Below are positions 6,816 through 13,437 of a DNA stretch of 20,047 nucleotides, one piece after another (position 1 is the stretch's first letter; each line of letters begins with the position of its first letter). A program made the position numbers and the translations under genes. Under the pieces are notes generated by a model. It saw only the letters and a program-made list of their open reading frames with translations, searched no databases and was not told the origin of the DNA. The DNA is taken from the NCBI GenBank assembly GCA_013695255.1, contig JACDAV010000413.1, positions 1-20,047 on the forward strand. Reading direction: 5' to 3'. Origin of the DNA: Chloroflexota bacterium (GTDB lineage Bacteria; Chloroflexota; Limnocylindria; Limnocylindrales; CSP1-4).

Positions 6816-8689
6816 TCCGCCGCGGTGGTCGGATGGACGCCGACGAACCGCAGCCCCAGCTCCGCGTACTGCTCGGGCTCGGGCGGCGCGGGCGCCTCGA
6901 GCATCGGGTCGGCGCCCGACTGGGTCTTGGGAAACGCCATCACCTCGCGGATGTTCGACTGGTAGGCGAGGAGCGCCGCCCAGCGATCGATCCCGATGGC
7001 GATCCCGCCGTGCGGCGGCGCCCCGTACTCGAACGCCTCGAGGATCGCCCCGAACCGCTCGCGCATCCGCGCGATCGTGTAGCCCTGCAACCGGAAGCTC
7101 CGCTCGAGCAGCTCGCGCCGGTGGATCCGGACGGAGCCGCCGCCGAGCTCCCAGCCGTTGAGCGCGACGTCGTACTGGAGCGCCCGCGCCCGACCGGCGG
7201 GGTCATCCGGTGACGGGTTCGCCACGTCGCCCGACGTCGTGACGAGCAGCGCCTCGTCCTCCGGGACCACGCCGCTGAACGGGTTGTGCGTGGCGTCCCA
7301 TCGGCCGGCGTCGGCGTCCCACTGGTACATCGGGAAGCGATGGACCCAGCAGTAGGCCAGGACGTCCGGGTCGGCCAGACCGAGCCTTGCCCCGAGCTCG
7401 ACCCGCAGCCGGCCGAGGACGTCCGATGTGATCGTTGCCGCGTCGGCGACGACGAGGATGAGATCCCCCTTGTTGGCCCCGGCACGCTCGCGGATCGTCG
7501 CCGCTCGCTCGTCACCGAGGAACTTCGCGATCGGCGAGCGCATCGAGCCGTCCGCCTCGACGGCCACCCACGCCAGCCCCTTCGCGCCGAAACGCCTGGC
7601 GCGATCCGCGAGGTCGTCGATCTCGCGACGGGTCGCGCCGCCCATGCCCGGCGCGACGATCGCCATGACCCGACCGCCGGCGGCGAGCGCCTCGTCGAAC
7701 ACCCGGAAGCCGGACGCCGGCTGCCCGTCCCCGTCGACAAGCGCGGGTGCCAGGTCCACCAGCTCCATCCCGAACCGCACGTCCGGCTTGTCCGACCCGA
7801 ACCGCTCCATCGCCTCCTCGAAGGTGAAGCGCGGGAACGGCGTCGCCTGGATCGGCCGCTCCGGGGTCGTCGCGCGCGAGACGGCGACCACCATCCGCTC
7901 GACGAAGTCCATCACGGCCGCCTCGTCGACGAAGCTCATCTCGAGGTCGAGCTGGGTGAACTCCGGTTGCCGATCGCCGCGCAGGTCCTCGTCCCGATAG
8001 CAGCGGGCGATCTGGAAGTAGCGGTCGATGCCGCCGACCATGAGGATCTGCTTGAGCTGCTGCGGGCTCTGCGGCAGCGCGTAGACCGTGCCGGGTTGGA
8101 GCCTGGATGGGACGATGAAGTCGCGCGCGCCTTCCGGGGTCGACTTGATGAGCGTCGGCGTCTCGACCTCGACGAATCCTTCCGCGTGGTGGACCTCCCG
8201 GATCGCCTGGACCAGCCGGCTGCGCAGCAGCAGCCGCTGCTGCATCGCCTCACGCCGGATGTCGAGGTAGCGGTACTTGAGCCGGAGGGTCTCGTCGATC
8301 GGCGCGTCCGGGTCGTTGACGTAGAAGGGCGGCGTCTTTGCCTCGTTGAGGACGACAAGCTCCGTGGCACGCAGCTCGATCGCGCCCGTCGGCAGGCGGG
8401 AATTCTCCGTCCCGGGCAGGCGGCGCGCCACCATGCCCCGAACGCTGACCACGTATTCGCTGCGGACTCGACTCGCCGCGGCGTGCGTCGCCGGCTCATC
8501 GGTGCGGTCGACGACCACCTGGGTGATGCCGTGCCGATCGCGGACGTCCAGGAAGATCAGCTGGCCGTGGTCGCGGCGGCGGTGGACCCACCCGGCGAGC
8601 GTCGCCTCGGCGCCCTCGTCGGCGGACCGCAGCTGGCCGCAGGTGTGTGTCCGGAAGGGGGTGGCGAGGCTCGGCTGGGGGGCGGGCAT
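6812..8689 (-). CDS. aspS: aspartyl-tRNA synthetase, probably non-discriminating
   Basis: This 625-residue class IIb synthetase is of the bacterial type. An OB-fold anticodon domain spans about residues 1-115, followed by the catalytic core with the inserted GAD domain (about 300-430). Motif 1 lies around GFVEVETPTL (171-180), and TPEGARDFIVPSR follows. Motif 2 is FQIARCYRDEDLRGDRQPEF (225-244). Motif 3 is GGIAIGIDRWAALL near the C-terminus. In the anticodon loop it reads RRRDHG, with H41 where discriminating enzymes such as E. coli AspRS have Leu. His there is the mark of non-discriminating enzymes that also charge tRNA-Asn. It would then depend on a GatCAB amidotransferase, not in this window. 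It starts with ATG at 8689, 9 nt after a TACGAT box, and follows hisS, a common order. Confidence 0.97.
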   Translation of the reverse strand: MPAPQPSLATPFRTHTCGQLRSADEGAEATLAGWVHRRRDHGQLIFLDVRDRHGITQVVVDRTDEPATHAAASRVRSEYVVSVRGMVARRLPGTENSRLPTGAIELRATELVVLNEAKTPPFYVNDPDAPIDETLRLKYRYLDIRREAMQQRLLLRSRLVQAIREVHHAEGFVEVETPTLIKSTPEGARDFIVPSRLQPGTVYALPQSPQQLKQILMVGGIDRYFQIARCYRDEDLRGDRQPEFTQLDLEMSFVDEAAVMDFVERMVVAVSRATTPERPIQATPFPRFTFEEAMERFGSDKPDVRFGMELVDLAPALVDGDGQPASGFRVFDEALAAGGRVMAIVAPGMGGATRREIDDLADRARRFGAKGLAWVAVEADGSMRSPIAKFLGDERAATIRERAGANKGDLILVVADAATITSDVLGRLRVELGARLGLADPDVLAYCWVHRFPMYQWDADAGRWDATHNPFSGVVPEDEALLVTTSGDVANPSPDDPAGRARALQYDVALNGWELGGGSVRIHRRELLERSFRLQGYTIARMRERFGAILEAFEYGAPPHGGIAIGIDRWAALLAYQSNIREVMAFPKTQSGADPMLEAPAPPEPEQYAELGLRFVGVHPTTAAE

Positions 8690-8698
8690 GGCCGGCGT

Positions 8699-8704
8699 AT
8701 CGTA
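8699..8704 (-). promoter_or_regulatory. candidate -10 box (TACGAT) of aspS
   Basis: TACGAT ends 9 nt before the aspS ATG, the same distance as TACAAT before the desulfurase. It lies in the 72-bp hisS-aspS gap, so aspS and the transporter probably have their own promoter as well as any read-through from hisS. No terminator hairpin is visible in the gap. Confidence 0.5.
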
Positions 8705-8761
8705 CGGGAGGGGACGGGACGCGGACGAGGAGGATGGCGTGGGGCGCTTGCTGGTGCTCGT

Positions 8762-10042
8762 CTACTGAGCCGCGCCCGACTTCCGGCGCAGGAGCGCCGG
8801 CAGGTCGGCCAGCGGGACCGGCTTCTGCGAGGCGGCGCCCAGGTCACGAAGCTGGACGAGGCCGTCCGCCAGGTCGTCGCCCACGATGACGGCGAACCGT
8901 GCTCCGTCCCGGACGGCTCCTTCGAGCTGGCGGCCGAGCTTCCGCTGGGCGAGGTCCGCCCGGACGGTCAGACCCGCGGCGCGGAGCTCGGTGGCGATGC
9001 GCAGCCGCTCGCGGGTGCCCGCCGGGTCTGCGCCGACCACCACGGCCAGCGGCACGGGCTCGGATTCCGGCGGGGCGCCCTGCGCCTCGAGCGCGAGCAG
9101 GACCCGGTCGAGCCCGATCCCAAACCCGATCCCCGGGGTCGCGCGGCCGCCGAGGCGCTCGACGAGCCGGTCGTAGCGGCCCCCGCCGCCCAGCGCCGAC
9201 TGCGTGCCCCGCGCCCCGGCCGGGAACAGCTCCCAGGCCGTCCGTGTGTAGTAGTCGAGGCCGCGCACGAGCCGCGGGTCGACCGAGTACCGCACCCCCA
9301 CGGCGTCGAGGTGCTGGCGGACGGCCGCGAAGTGGCCGGCGCAGGCATCGCAGAGACGGCCCGTGATCGTCGGGGCTTCGGCATTCAGCTCGACCATCGA
9401 AGGGTCCTTCGAGTCGAGCAGGCGCAGCGGGTTCCGCTCCAGGCGCTCGCGCTCGAGCCGGGGCAGCCGGTCGATCCGCTCGAGGTAGAACGCCGCGAGG
9501 GCCTCGACATAGGCCGGCCGGCAGGCGTCATCGCCGATCGAGTTGAGGTACACGTCGGGCGCCTCGAGGCCGGCCTCCGTGTGAAACCGGACGGCCAGCT
9601 CGATCAGCTCGGCGTCGACCGCCGGCCCCGGATCGCCGAAGACCTCGACGTCGAACTGCCAGAACTGCCGGTAGCGGCCGGCCTGCGGGCGGTCGTAGCG
9701 GAACATCGGCCCGGTCGTCGTGAGGCGGACGGGCTGCGGCCAGGTCTGCATGCCGTGCTGGATGTAAGCGCGGACGAGCCCGGCGGTCGGCTCCGGTCGC
9801 AGCGCCCAGGTCTCGCCCTCGTCCGAGCGCGGCGCGAGCCGGAACAGCTCCTTCTCGACGACGTCGGTGACCTCGCCGACGCCCCGCTCGAAGACCCCGG
9901 TCTGCTCGAACAACGGCGTCTCGATCGGGCGGAAGCCGTACTGCGCGGCGAGGCGGGCGGCAATCCGCTCGAGCCGCATGAAGGCGGTCCGCTCCGGCGG
10001 CAGGAGGTCGCGCGTGCCGCGCGGGGACCGGAAGAGGGGCAT
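8762..10042 (-). CDS. hisS: histidyl-tRNA synthetase
   Basis: This 426-residue class IIa synthetase joins histidine to tRNA-His. The N-terminal PRGTRDLLP (7-15) is characteristic. Motif 2 spans about 111-136 and contains FRYDRPQAGRYRQFWQF. The HisRS-specific signature RGLDYYTRT is at 260-268 and confirms a true synthetase, not the HisZ paralogue. GGGGRYD is at 285-291 and motif 3 is GFGIGLDRVLLALE. The C-terminal anticodon-binding domain occupies about 330-426. A CDAC pair (231-234) sits in the insertion domain. The start is ATG at 10042. The same frame stays open into the repeat region and the end of rel, but that extension has no conserved sequence, and a -10 box lies right in front of the ATG. 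rel-hisS-aspS is a conserved order in Gram-positive-type genomes. Confidence 0.97.
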   Translation of the reverse strand: MPLFRSPRGTRDLLPPERTAFMRLERIAARLAAQYGFRPIETPLFEQTGVFERGVGEVTDVVEKELFRLAPRSDEGETWALRPEPTAGLVRAYIQHGMQTWPQPVRLTTTGPMFRYDRPQAGRYRQFWQFDVEVFGDPGPAVDAELIELAVRFHTEAGLEAPDVYLNSIGDDACRPAYVEALAAFYLERIDRLPRLERERLERNPLRLLDSKDPSMVELNAEAPTITGRLCDACAGHFAAVRQHLDAVGVRYSVDPRLVRGLDYYTRTAWELFPAGARGTQSALGGGGRYDRLVERLGGRATPGIGFGIGLDRVLLALEAQGAPPESEPVPLAVVVGADPAGTRERLRIATELRAAGLTVRADLAQRKLGRQLEGAVRDGARFAVIVGDDLADGLVQLRDLGAASQKPVPLADLPALLRRKSGAAQ

Positions 10043-10049
10043 TGTCGAG

Positions 10050-10055
10050 AGTCTA
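10050..10055 (-). promoter_or_regulatory. candidate -10 box (TAGACT) of hisS
   Basis: TAGACT ends 7 nt before the hisS ATG, which implies a leader of about 1 nt. A weak -35-like CTGGAA lies 17 bp upstream. The spacing argues against a long regulated leader such as a T-box starting from this promoter. A transcript reading through from rel would carry the upstream repeat RNA. Confidence 0.5.
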
Positions 10056-10059
10056 GCGG

Positions 10060-10071
10060 CGTGCGCGCACG
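10060..10071. promoter_or_regulatory. 12-bp perfect palindrome in the hisS promoter
   Basis: CGTGCGCGCACG is its own reverse complement. It sits in the -35/-10 spacer region of hisS, ending 4 bp upstream of the TAGACT box, which is a typical position for a repressor site. The regulator is unknown. GC-rich palindromes arise by chance fairly often in this base composition. Confidence 0.35.
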
Positions 10072-10127
10072 GTTCCAGCCCAGCCGCGCCGAATCGACCC
10101 GCTCGGTGCGCCAAACTGATGCGCCGG

Positions 10128-10379
10128 TGATGCTGCTGCCGGGCCAGGCCACCAAGGAGCGGTGTCACGAGCGGCGGCGCGAGCGCGGGTGGTCCTGCTG
10201 CCGGACCAAGGGACGGATGAGCAGGGCCCCAGCCGCGCCTCAGCCGTCCGGTGGTCCGCCAACCGGACCAAGGGACCGGTGAGCGGGCGCGAGCGGCGAC
10301 CCAGCCGCCCGTTGGTCCGCCAGCCGGACCAGGGACGGAGGAGCAGGCGCGAGCGGCGCCTCGCGGCCCGCGACCGACC
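10128..10379. repeat. four imperfect tandem units (62/62/61 bp) with 19-nt dyads
   Basis: Each unit begins with a 19-nt core of the form TGGTCCGNCNNCCGGACCA, at 10128-10146, 10190-10208, 10252-10270 and 10313-10331. The last two are perfect 7-bp dyads with 5-nt loops (TGGTCCG/CGGACCA). The second has a 6-bp stem and the first is degraded. The segments after the cores are also related (AGGGACGGATGAGC-like, then GCGAGCGGCG). The periods are not multiples of three and the frames carry no conserved protein, so the array is non-coding. It fills most of the 337-bp gap 10043-10379 between the rel stop and the hisS start. On the minus strand it would form a series of hairpins after rel. It is probably a REP-like palindromic repeat; a role in termination, RNA stability or protein binding is possible. 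Confidence 0.8.
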
Positions 10380-12629
10380 CTACCCCAGGTCGCGCTGGAC
10401 CGAGATGACGTCCTTGAGCTGCTCAATCCGGCTCATCACCCGCGCCAGCTGGGCAACCGAGCCGACCTGCAGGGTGGCGGTCACGATGGCAGTGTGGTCG
10501 GGGCTGACCTGGACCGACGCCGCCACGATGTTGACCTTGTTCTCGGCCACGACCTGGGTGATGTCGTTGAGCAGCCCCGTCCGGTCGTAGGCCTCGACCC
10601 GGATGGCGATCGGATAGGTGGCCGCCGGCGCCGCCTCCCACTCGACCTCGATGAGGCGCGAGATCTCACGCTCGTTGATCACCGTCGGGCAACTGTGAAG
10701 GTGGACCGTCACGCCCTTGCCCCGGGTGATGAAGCCGGCGATCGGGTCGCCCGGGATGGGGTGGCAGCACTTCGCGAAGCGGACGAGAAGGTCACCGACA
10801 CCCTTGACCCGAACGCCCCCGGTGCGGGCCGGAAGCGATGCCGGGGCGACCGTCGGCAGGGCAGTGTGGCCATCGTCGACCACGCCCAGGCGCATCACGA
10901 CCTGCTGGGCGCTGATCGCCCCGTAGCCAACGGCCGCGTAGAAGTCGTCCGGCGTGTCGAAGTTGTACTGCCGGGCGACCTCGAGCAGCCGATCCTGCCC
11001 CACGGCCCCGACGCTCGTCCGGGCCAGCCGCCGGAGCTCGCGCTCCAGTGACTCCCGGCCGTGGACGATATTCTCGTCGCGGTCCTTGCGCTTGAACCAC
11101 TGGCGAATCTTTTCGCGCGCGTGCGACGTCCGGACGACGTTCATCCAGTCGCGCGAGGGGCCATGCTCGCCCTTGGTCGTGACGATCTCGACGATGTCGC
11201 CGTTCTTGAGCCGGTAATCCAGCGGCACCAGCCGGTTGTTGACCTTGGCGCCGATCGTGCGGTGGCCGACGTCGGTGTGGATCCGGTACGCGAAGTCGAG
11301 CGGGGTCGCGCCGGCCGGCAGGTCCTTGATGTCGCCCTTCGGGGTGAAGACGAAGACCTGGTCCTGGAAGATGTCGAGCTTGATGCCCTCGACGAACTCG
11401 GTCGCGTCGGAGACGTCCCGCTGCCAGTCCATCAGCTGGCGCAACCAGGCCAGCTTCGCGTCGTACTCGCGGTCGCTCTTCGAGCCTTCCTTGTACCGCC
11501 AGTGGGCGGCGATCCCCACCTCGGACACCTGGTGCATCTTGTGGGTCCGGATCTGGATCTCGAGCGGCTTGCCGTCGAGCGCGATCACCGCCGTGTGCAG
11601 CGACTGGTAGAGGTTGTTCTTGGGGACCGCGATGTAGTCGTCGAACTGGCCGGGGATCGGGCGCCACAGGGCGTGGACGATGCCGAGGGCGGCGTAGCAG
11701 TCGCGCACATCCTCGACCAGGATCCGGATCGCGTAGACGTCGTAGATCTCGCCGAACTCGGCCGACTTGCGCTGCATCTTCTTGAAGATGCTGTAGATGT
11801 GCTTGGGGCGGCCCTGGAGATCGGCCTCCACGCCGGCCTCCTTGAGCCGCGGCTCGAGCTCTGCGATCGCCCGCTCGATGTACCCCTCGCGTCCACGGCG
11901 CCGCGTGTCCAGCAGCCGGGCGAGCTCGCGGAAGCGCTCGGGCTCGAGCATCTTGAACGAGAGGTCCTCGAGTTCCCACTTCATCTGCCAGATGCCGAGC
12001 CGCTCCGCCAGCGGCGCGTAGATCTCCATCGTCTGGCGAGCGATCCGCTGCTGCTTCTCGGACGGCAGGGCGTACAGGGTGCGCATGTTGTGGAGCCGGT
12101 CGGCCAGCTTGATGAGGACGACCCGGATGTCCTCCGCCATCGCCAGGAGCATCTTCCGGATGTTCTCCGCCTGTTGCTGCTCGTGGCTGTGGGTGCTGAA
12201 CCTGGACAGCTTCGTGACACCGTCGACGAGCCGGGCGACCTCGCCGCCGAACCGCTCCTCGACATCGCTCAGGCTGTACTCCGTGTCCTCCGGGACGTCA
12301 TGGAGCAGCGCGGCGAGGACGGCGACCGGGTCGATCCCGAGCTCGGCCAGGATCTGCGCCGACGCGATCGGGTGGGTGACGTACGGCTCGCCGGAGGCGC
12401 GCTTCTGCGTGGCGTGCGCGTCGACGGCGAGATCGAAGGCCTGCCCCACCGGCGAGAGGTCCGCCTGCGGGTGGTGGTCGGCCAGCGTCTTGAGCAGCTG
12501 CTCGCGCAGGGCGCCGATGTCGACGGTCTCGCCGGGCTTCGCGGCAGCCGGCCGCGCGGTCGTCAGCGAGCGGCGCGGTCCGCGTCGGGGCGGAGCGGTC
12601 TCGTCGGTCTTCGTGCGCGGGGTTGCCAT
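10380..12629 (-). CDS. rel: bifunctional (p)ppGpp synthetase/hydrolase (Rel/SpoT family)
   Basis: This 749-residue long RSH protein makes and degrades the alarmone (p)ppGpp at the ribosome. The HD hydrolase domain has H86, H110-D111 in HDVPEDT, and ADRLHNMRTL (176-185), so the metal ligands are intact. The synthetase domain has GRPKHIYSIFKKM (273-285), YDVYAIRI (296-303) and DYIAVPKNNLYQSLHT (331-346). The TGS domain is at about 418-487, the conserved-cysteine ZFD has AKCCHPIPGD (619-628), and the C-terminal ACT/RRM domain is at about 674-749. The charge-discriminating motif is QFDD (328-331), where bifunctional Rel/SpoT usually have RFKD and monofunctional RelA has EFDD. The N-terminal 35 residues are a basic, Pro-rich extension. 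It starts with ATG at 12629, 10 nt after an extended -10 box. Confidence 0.97.
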   Translation of the reverse strand: MATPRTKTDETAPPRRGPRRSLTTARPAAAKPGETVDIGALREQLLKTLADHHPQADLSPVGQAFDLAVDAHATQKRASGEPYVTHPIASAQILAELGIDPVAVLAALLHDVPEDTEYSLSDVEERFGGEVARLVDGVTKLSRFSTHSHEQQQAENIRKMLLAMAEDIRVVLIKLADRLHNMRTLYALPSEKQQRIARQTMEIYAPLAERLGIWQMKWELEDLSFKMLEPERFRELARLLDTRRRGREGYIERAIAELEPRLKEAGVEADLQGRPKHIYSIFKKMQRKSAEFGEIYDVYAIRILVEDVRDCYAALGIVHALWRPIPGQFDDYIAVPKNNLYQSLHTAVIALDGKPLEIQIRTHKMHQVSEVGIAAHWRYKEGSKSDREYDAKLAWLRQLMDWQRDVSDATEFVEGIKLDIFQDQVFVFTPKGDIKDLPAGATPLDFAYRIHTDVGHRTIGAKVNNRLVPLDYRLKNGDIVEIVTTKGEHGPSRDWMNVVRTSHAREKIRQWFKRKDRDENIVHGRESLERELRRLARTSVGAVGQDRLLEVARQYNFDTPDDFYAAVGYGAISAQQVVMRLGVVDDGHTALPTVAPASLPARTGGVRVKGVGDLLVRFAKCCHPIPGDPIAGFITRGKGVTVHLHSCPTVINEREISRLIEVEWEAAPAATYPIAIRVEAYDRTGLLNDITQVVAENKVNIVAASVQVSPDHTAIVTATLQVGSVAQLARVMSRIEQLKDVISVQRDLG

Positions 12630-12639
12630 CGTGCTCGGG

Positions 12640-12648
12640 AGGATAGCA
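12640..12648 (-). promoter_or_regulatory. extended -10 promoter (TGC-TATCCT) of rel
   Basis: TATCCT, preceded by TGC (the extended -10 TGN), ends 10 nt upstream of the rel ATG and predicts a leader of about 4 nt. An extended -10 lessens the need for a -35, which agrees with the absence of a TTGACA-like site. Confidence 0.55.
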
Positions 12649-12659
12649 GTGCCCCTGGA

Positions 12660-12691
12660 CCTCGCCGCGCAGCCAGGTCCTCGCGGCGAGG
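12660..12691. terminator. 10-bp GC-rich stem-loop between DUF2993 gene and rel
   Basis: CCTCGCCGCG (12660-12669) and CGCGGCGAGG (12682-12691) form a perfect 10-bp stem with a 12-nt loop. It lies about 40 bp after the DUF2993 stop codon, so it could end the envelope operon, though no U-run follows. It also covers the -35 region of rel, so it could instead be an operator. The sequence does not decide between these. Confidence 0.45.
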
Positions 12692-12729
12692 GCCATGACG
12701 GGTCCGCGCCGGCTCGAGCGCCGGATCCG

Positions 12730-13434
12730 CTACGGCAGGAGCCCGGTCGCGTTCACCTGGCCGGTCAGGACGAGCGCCTCCGCCACAACGGTCACCGAGG
12801 TGAACCGCAGGGGATCGCCGGGGACCAGCTGGACGCGCGGGTTGCCGGGCAGGTTGACGGCCATCGTCAGGGACCCATCCGGCTCGACGACGATCCGGCC
12901 CTCGACCCGGAACAGGAAGACACTGAACACGATCACGTCAGGCGCCTGCAGCGACGCCTCCCCGCCGGAGACGCCCGTCTGGGCCTGCATGGCGGCGAGT
13001 GCCACGCGCTCGACCTCGGCCGCCGGGATCCGGATCGTCGCCTCGACCGCCTCGGGAGGACCGGCAAGGTCCACCCGCTCGATCTCGATCGTCGAGCCGT
13101 CCGCGGTCCGCAGGGTGACACCGTCCAGCCGACCCTCGAGCCGCTCGAAATCGCTCGAGGCGAGCTCGCCGTCGAGGAGGGTCAGGTCGAGGCTGCGAAC
13201 CTGGACCTGGTCAGCCGACACCTGCTCCGAGTGGATCTCCACGCGATCGGCATGGCCCTCGAGCAGCTCCCACGGCGGGTCCGTCAGGACCCGCACGGTC
13301 GTGGCCGTTCCCTGCAACCCGGCGCCCGCCAGTGACCCCTCGATCAGCCGCCCGGCGAGTCCCGGCCCGCCGAACAGCGCCCCGATCGCGAGCAGCGCCG
13401 TGACGATACCCGTCAGCGACAGGACCGCGCACAC
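12730..13434 (-). CDS. DUF2993 / LmeA-like envelope protein
   Basis: This 234-residue protein has one N-terminal hydrophobic segment (about residues 5-27) that could be a signal-anchor. A beta-rich domain of the DUF2993 type follows: repeated alternating strands such as V-R-S-L-D-L-T-L-L-D-G-E-L and L-D-G-V-T-L-R-T-A-D-G-S-T-I-E-I, then an R-V-E-G-R-I-V segment and L-V-P-G-D-P-L-R-F. The best-known member, mycobacterial LmeA, works outside the membrane in lipomannan elongation, and other members resemble lipid-binding tubular folds. It starts with GTG at 13434, 3 bp after the murE stop, as the last gene of the envelope operon. Activity outside the membrane on a lipid or glycolipid is inferred. 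The family is called from strand pattern and topology, not from a catalytic motif. Confidence 0.65.
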   Translation of the reverse strand: MCAVLSLTGIVTALLAIGALFGGPGLAGRLIEGSLAGAGLQGTATTVRVLTDPPWELLEGHADRVEIHSEQVSADQVQVRSLDLTLLDGELASSDFERLEGRLDGVTLRTADGSTIEIERVDLAGPPEAVEATIRIPAAEVERVALAAMQAQTGVSGGEASLQAPDVIVFSVFLFRVEGRIVVEPDGSLTMAVNLPGNPRVQLVPGDPLRFTSVTVVAEALVLTGQVNATGLLP

Positions 13435-13437
13435 GGC

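Noticed and set aside
7286..10282. A 998-codon open frame on the plus strand opposite aspS and hisS
   Set aside because: It is antisense to two certain synthetase genes. Its composition (long runs of Arg, Asp, Val, Glu and Pro) is what GC-biased codons give when read on the opposite strand, and no domain is recognisable.
10128..10379. CRISPR array
   Set aside because: The units are imperfect and contiguous, with no identical repeats separated by unique spacers, and no cas gene is nearby.
10043..10379. T-box riboswitch upstream of hisS
   Set aside because: I could not find the conserved T-box core (AGGGTGGNACCGCG-like) on the minus strand, and the candidate promoter is too close to the ATG for such a leader.
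10043..10426. N-terminal extension of the hisS frame, or a remnant of dtd, in the rel-hisS gap
   Set aside because: The translated frames contain no Dtd-like or HisRS-like sequence, and the repeat periods of 61-62 bp change frame in each unit.
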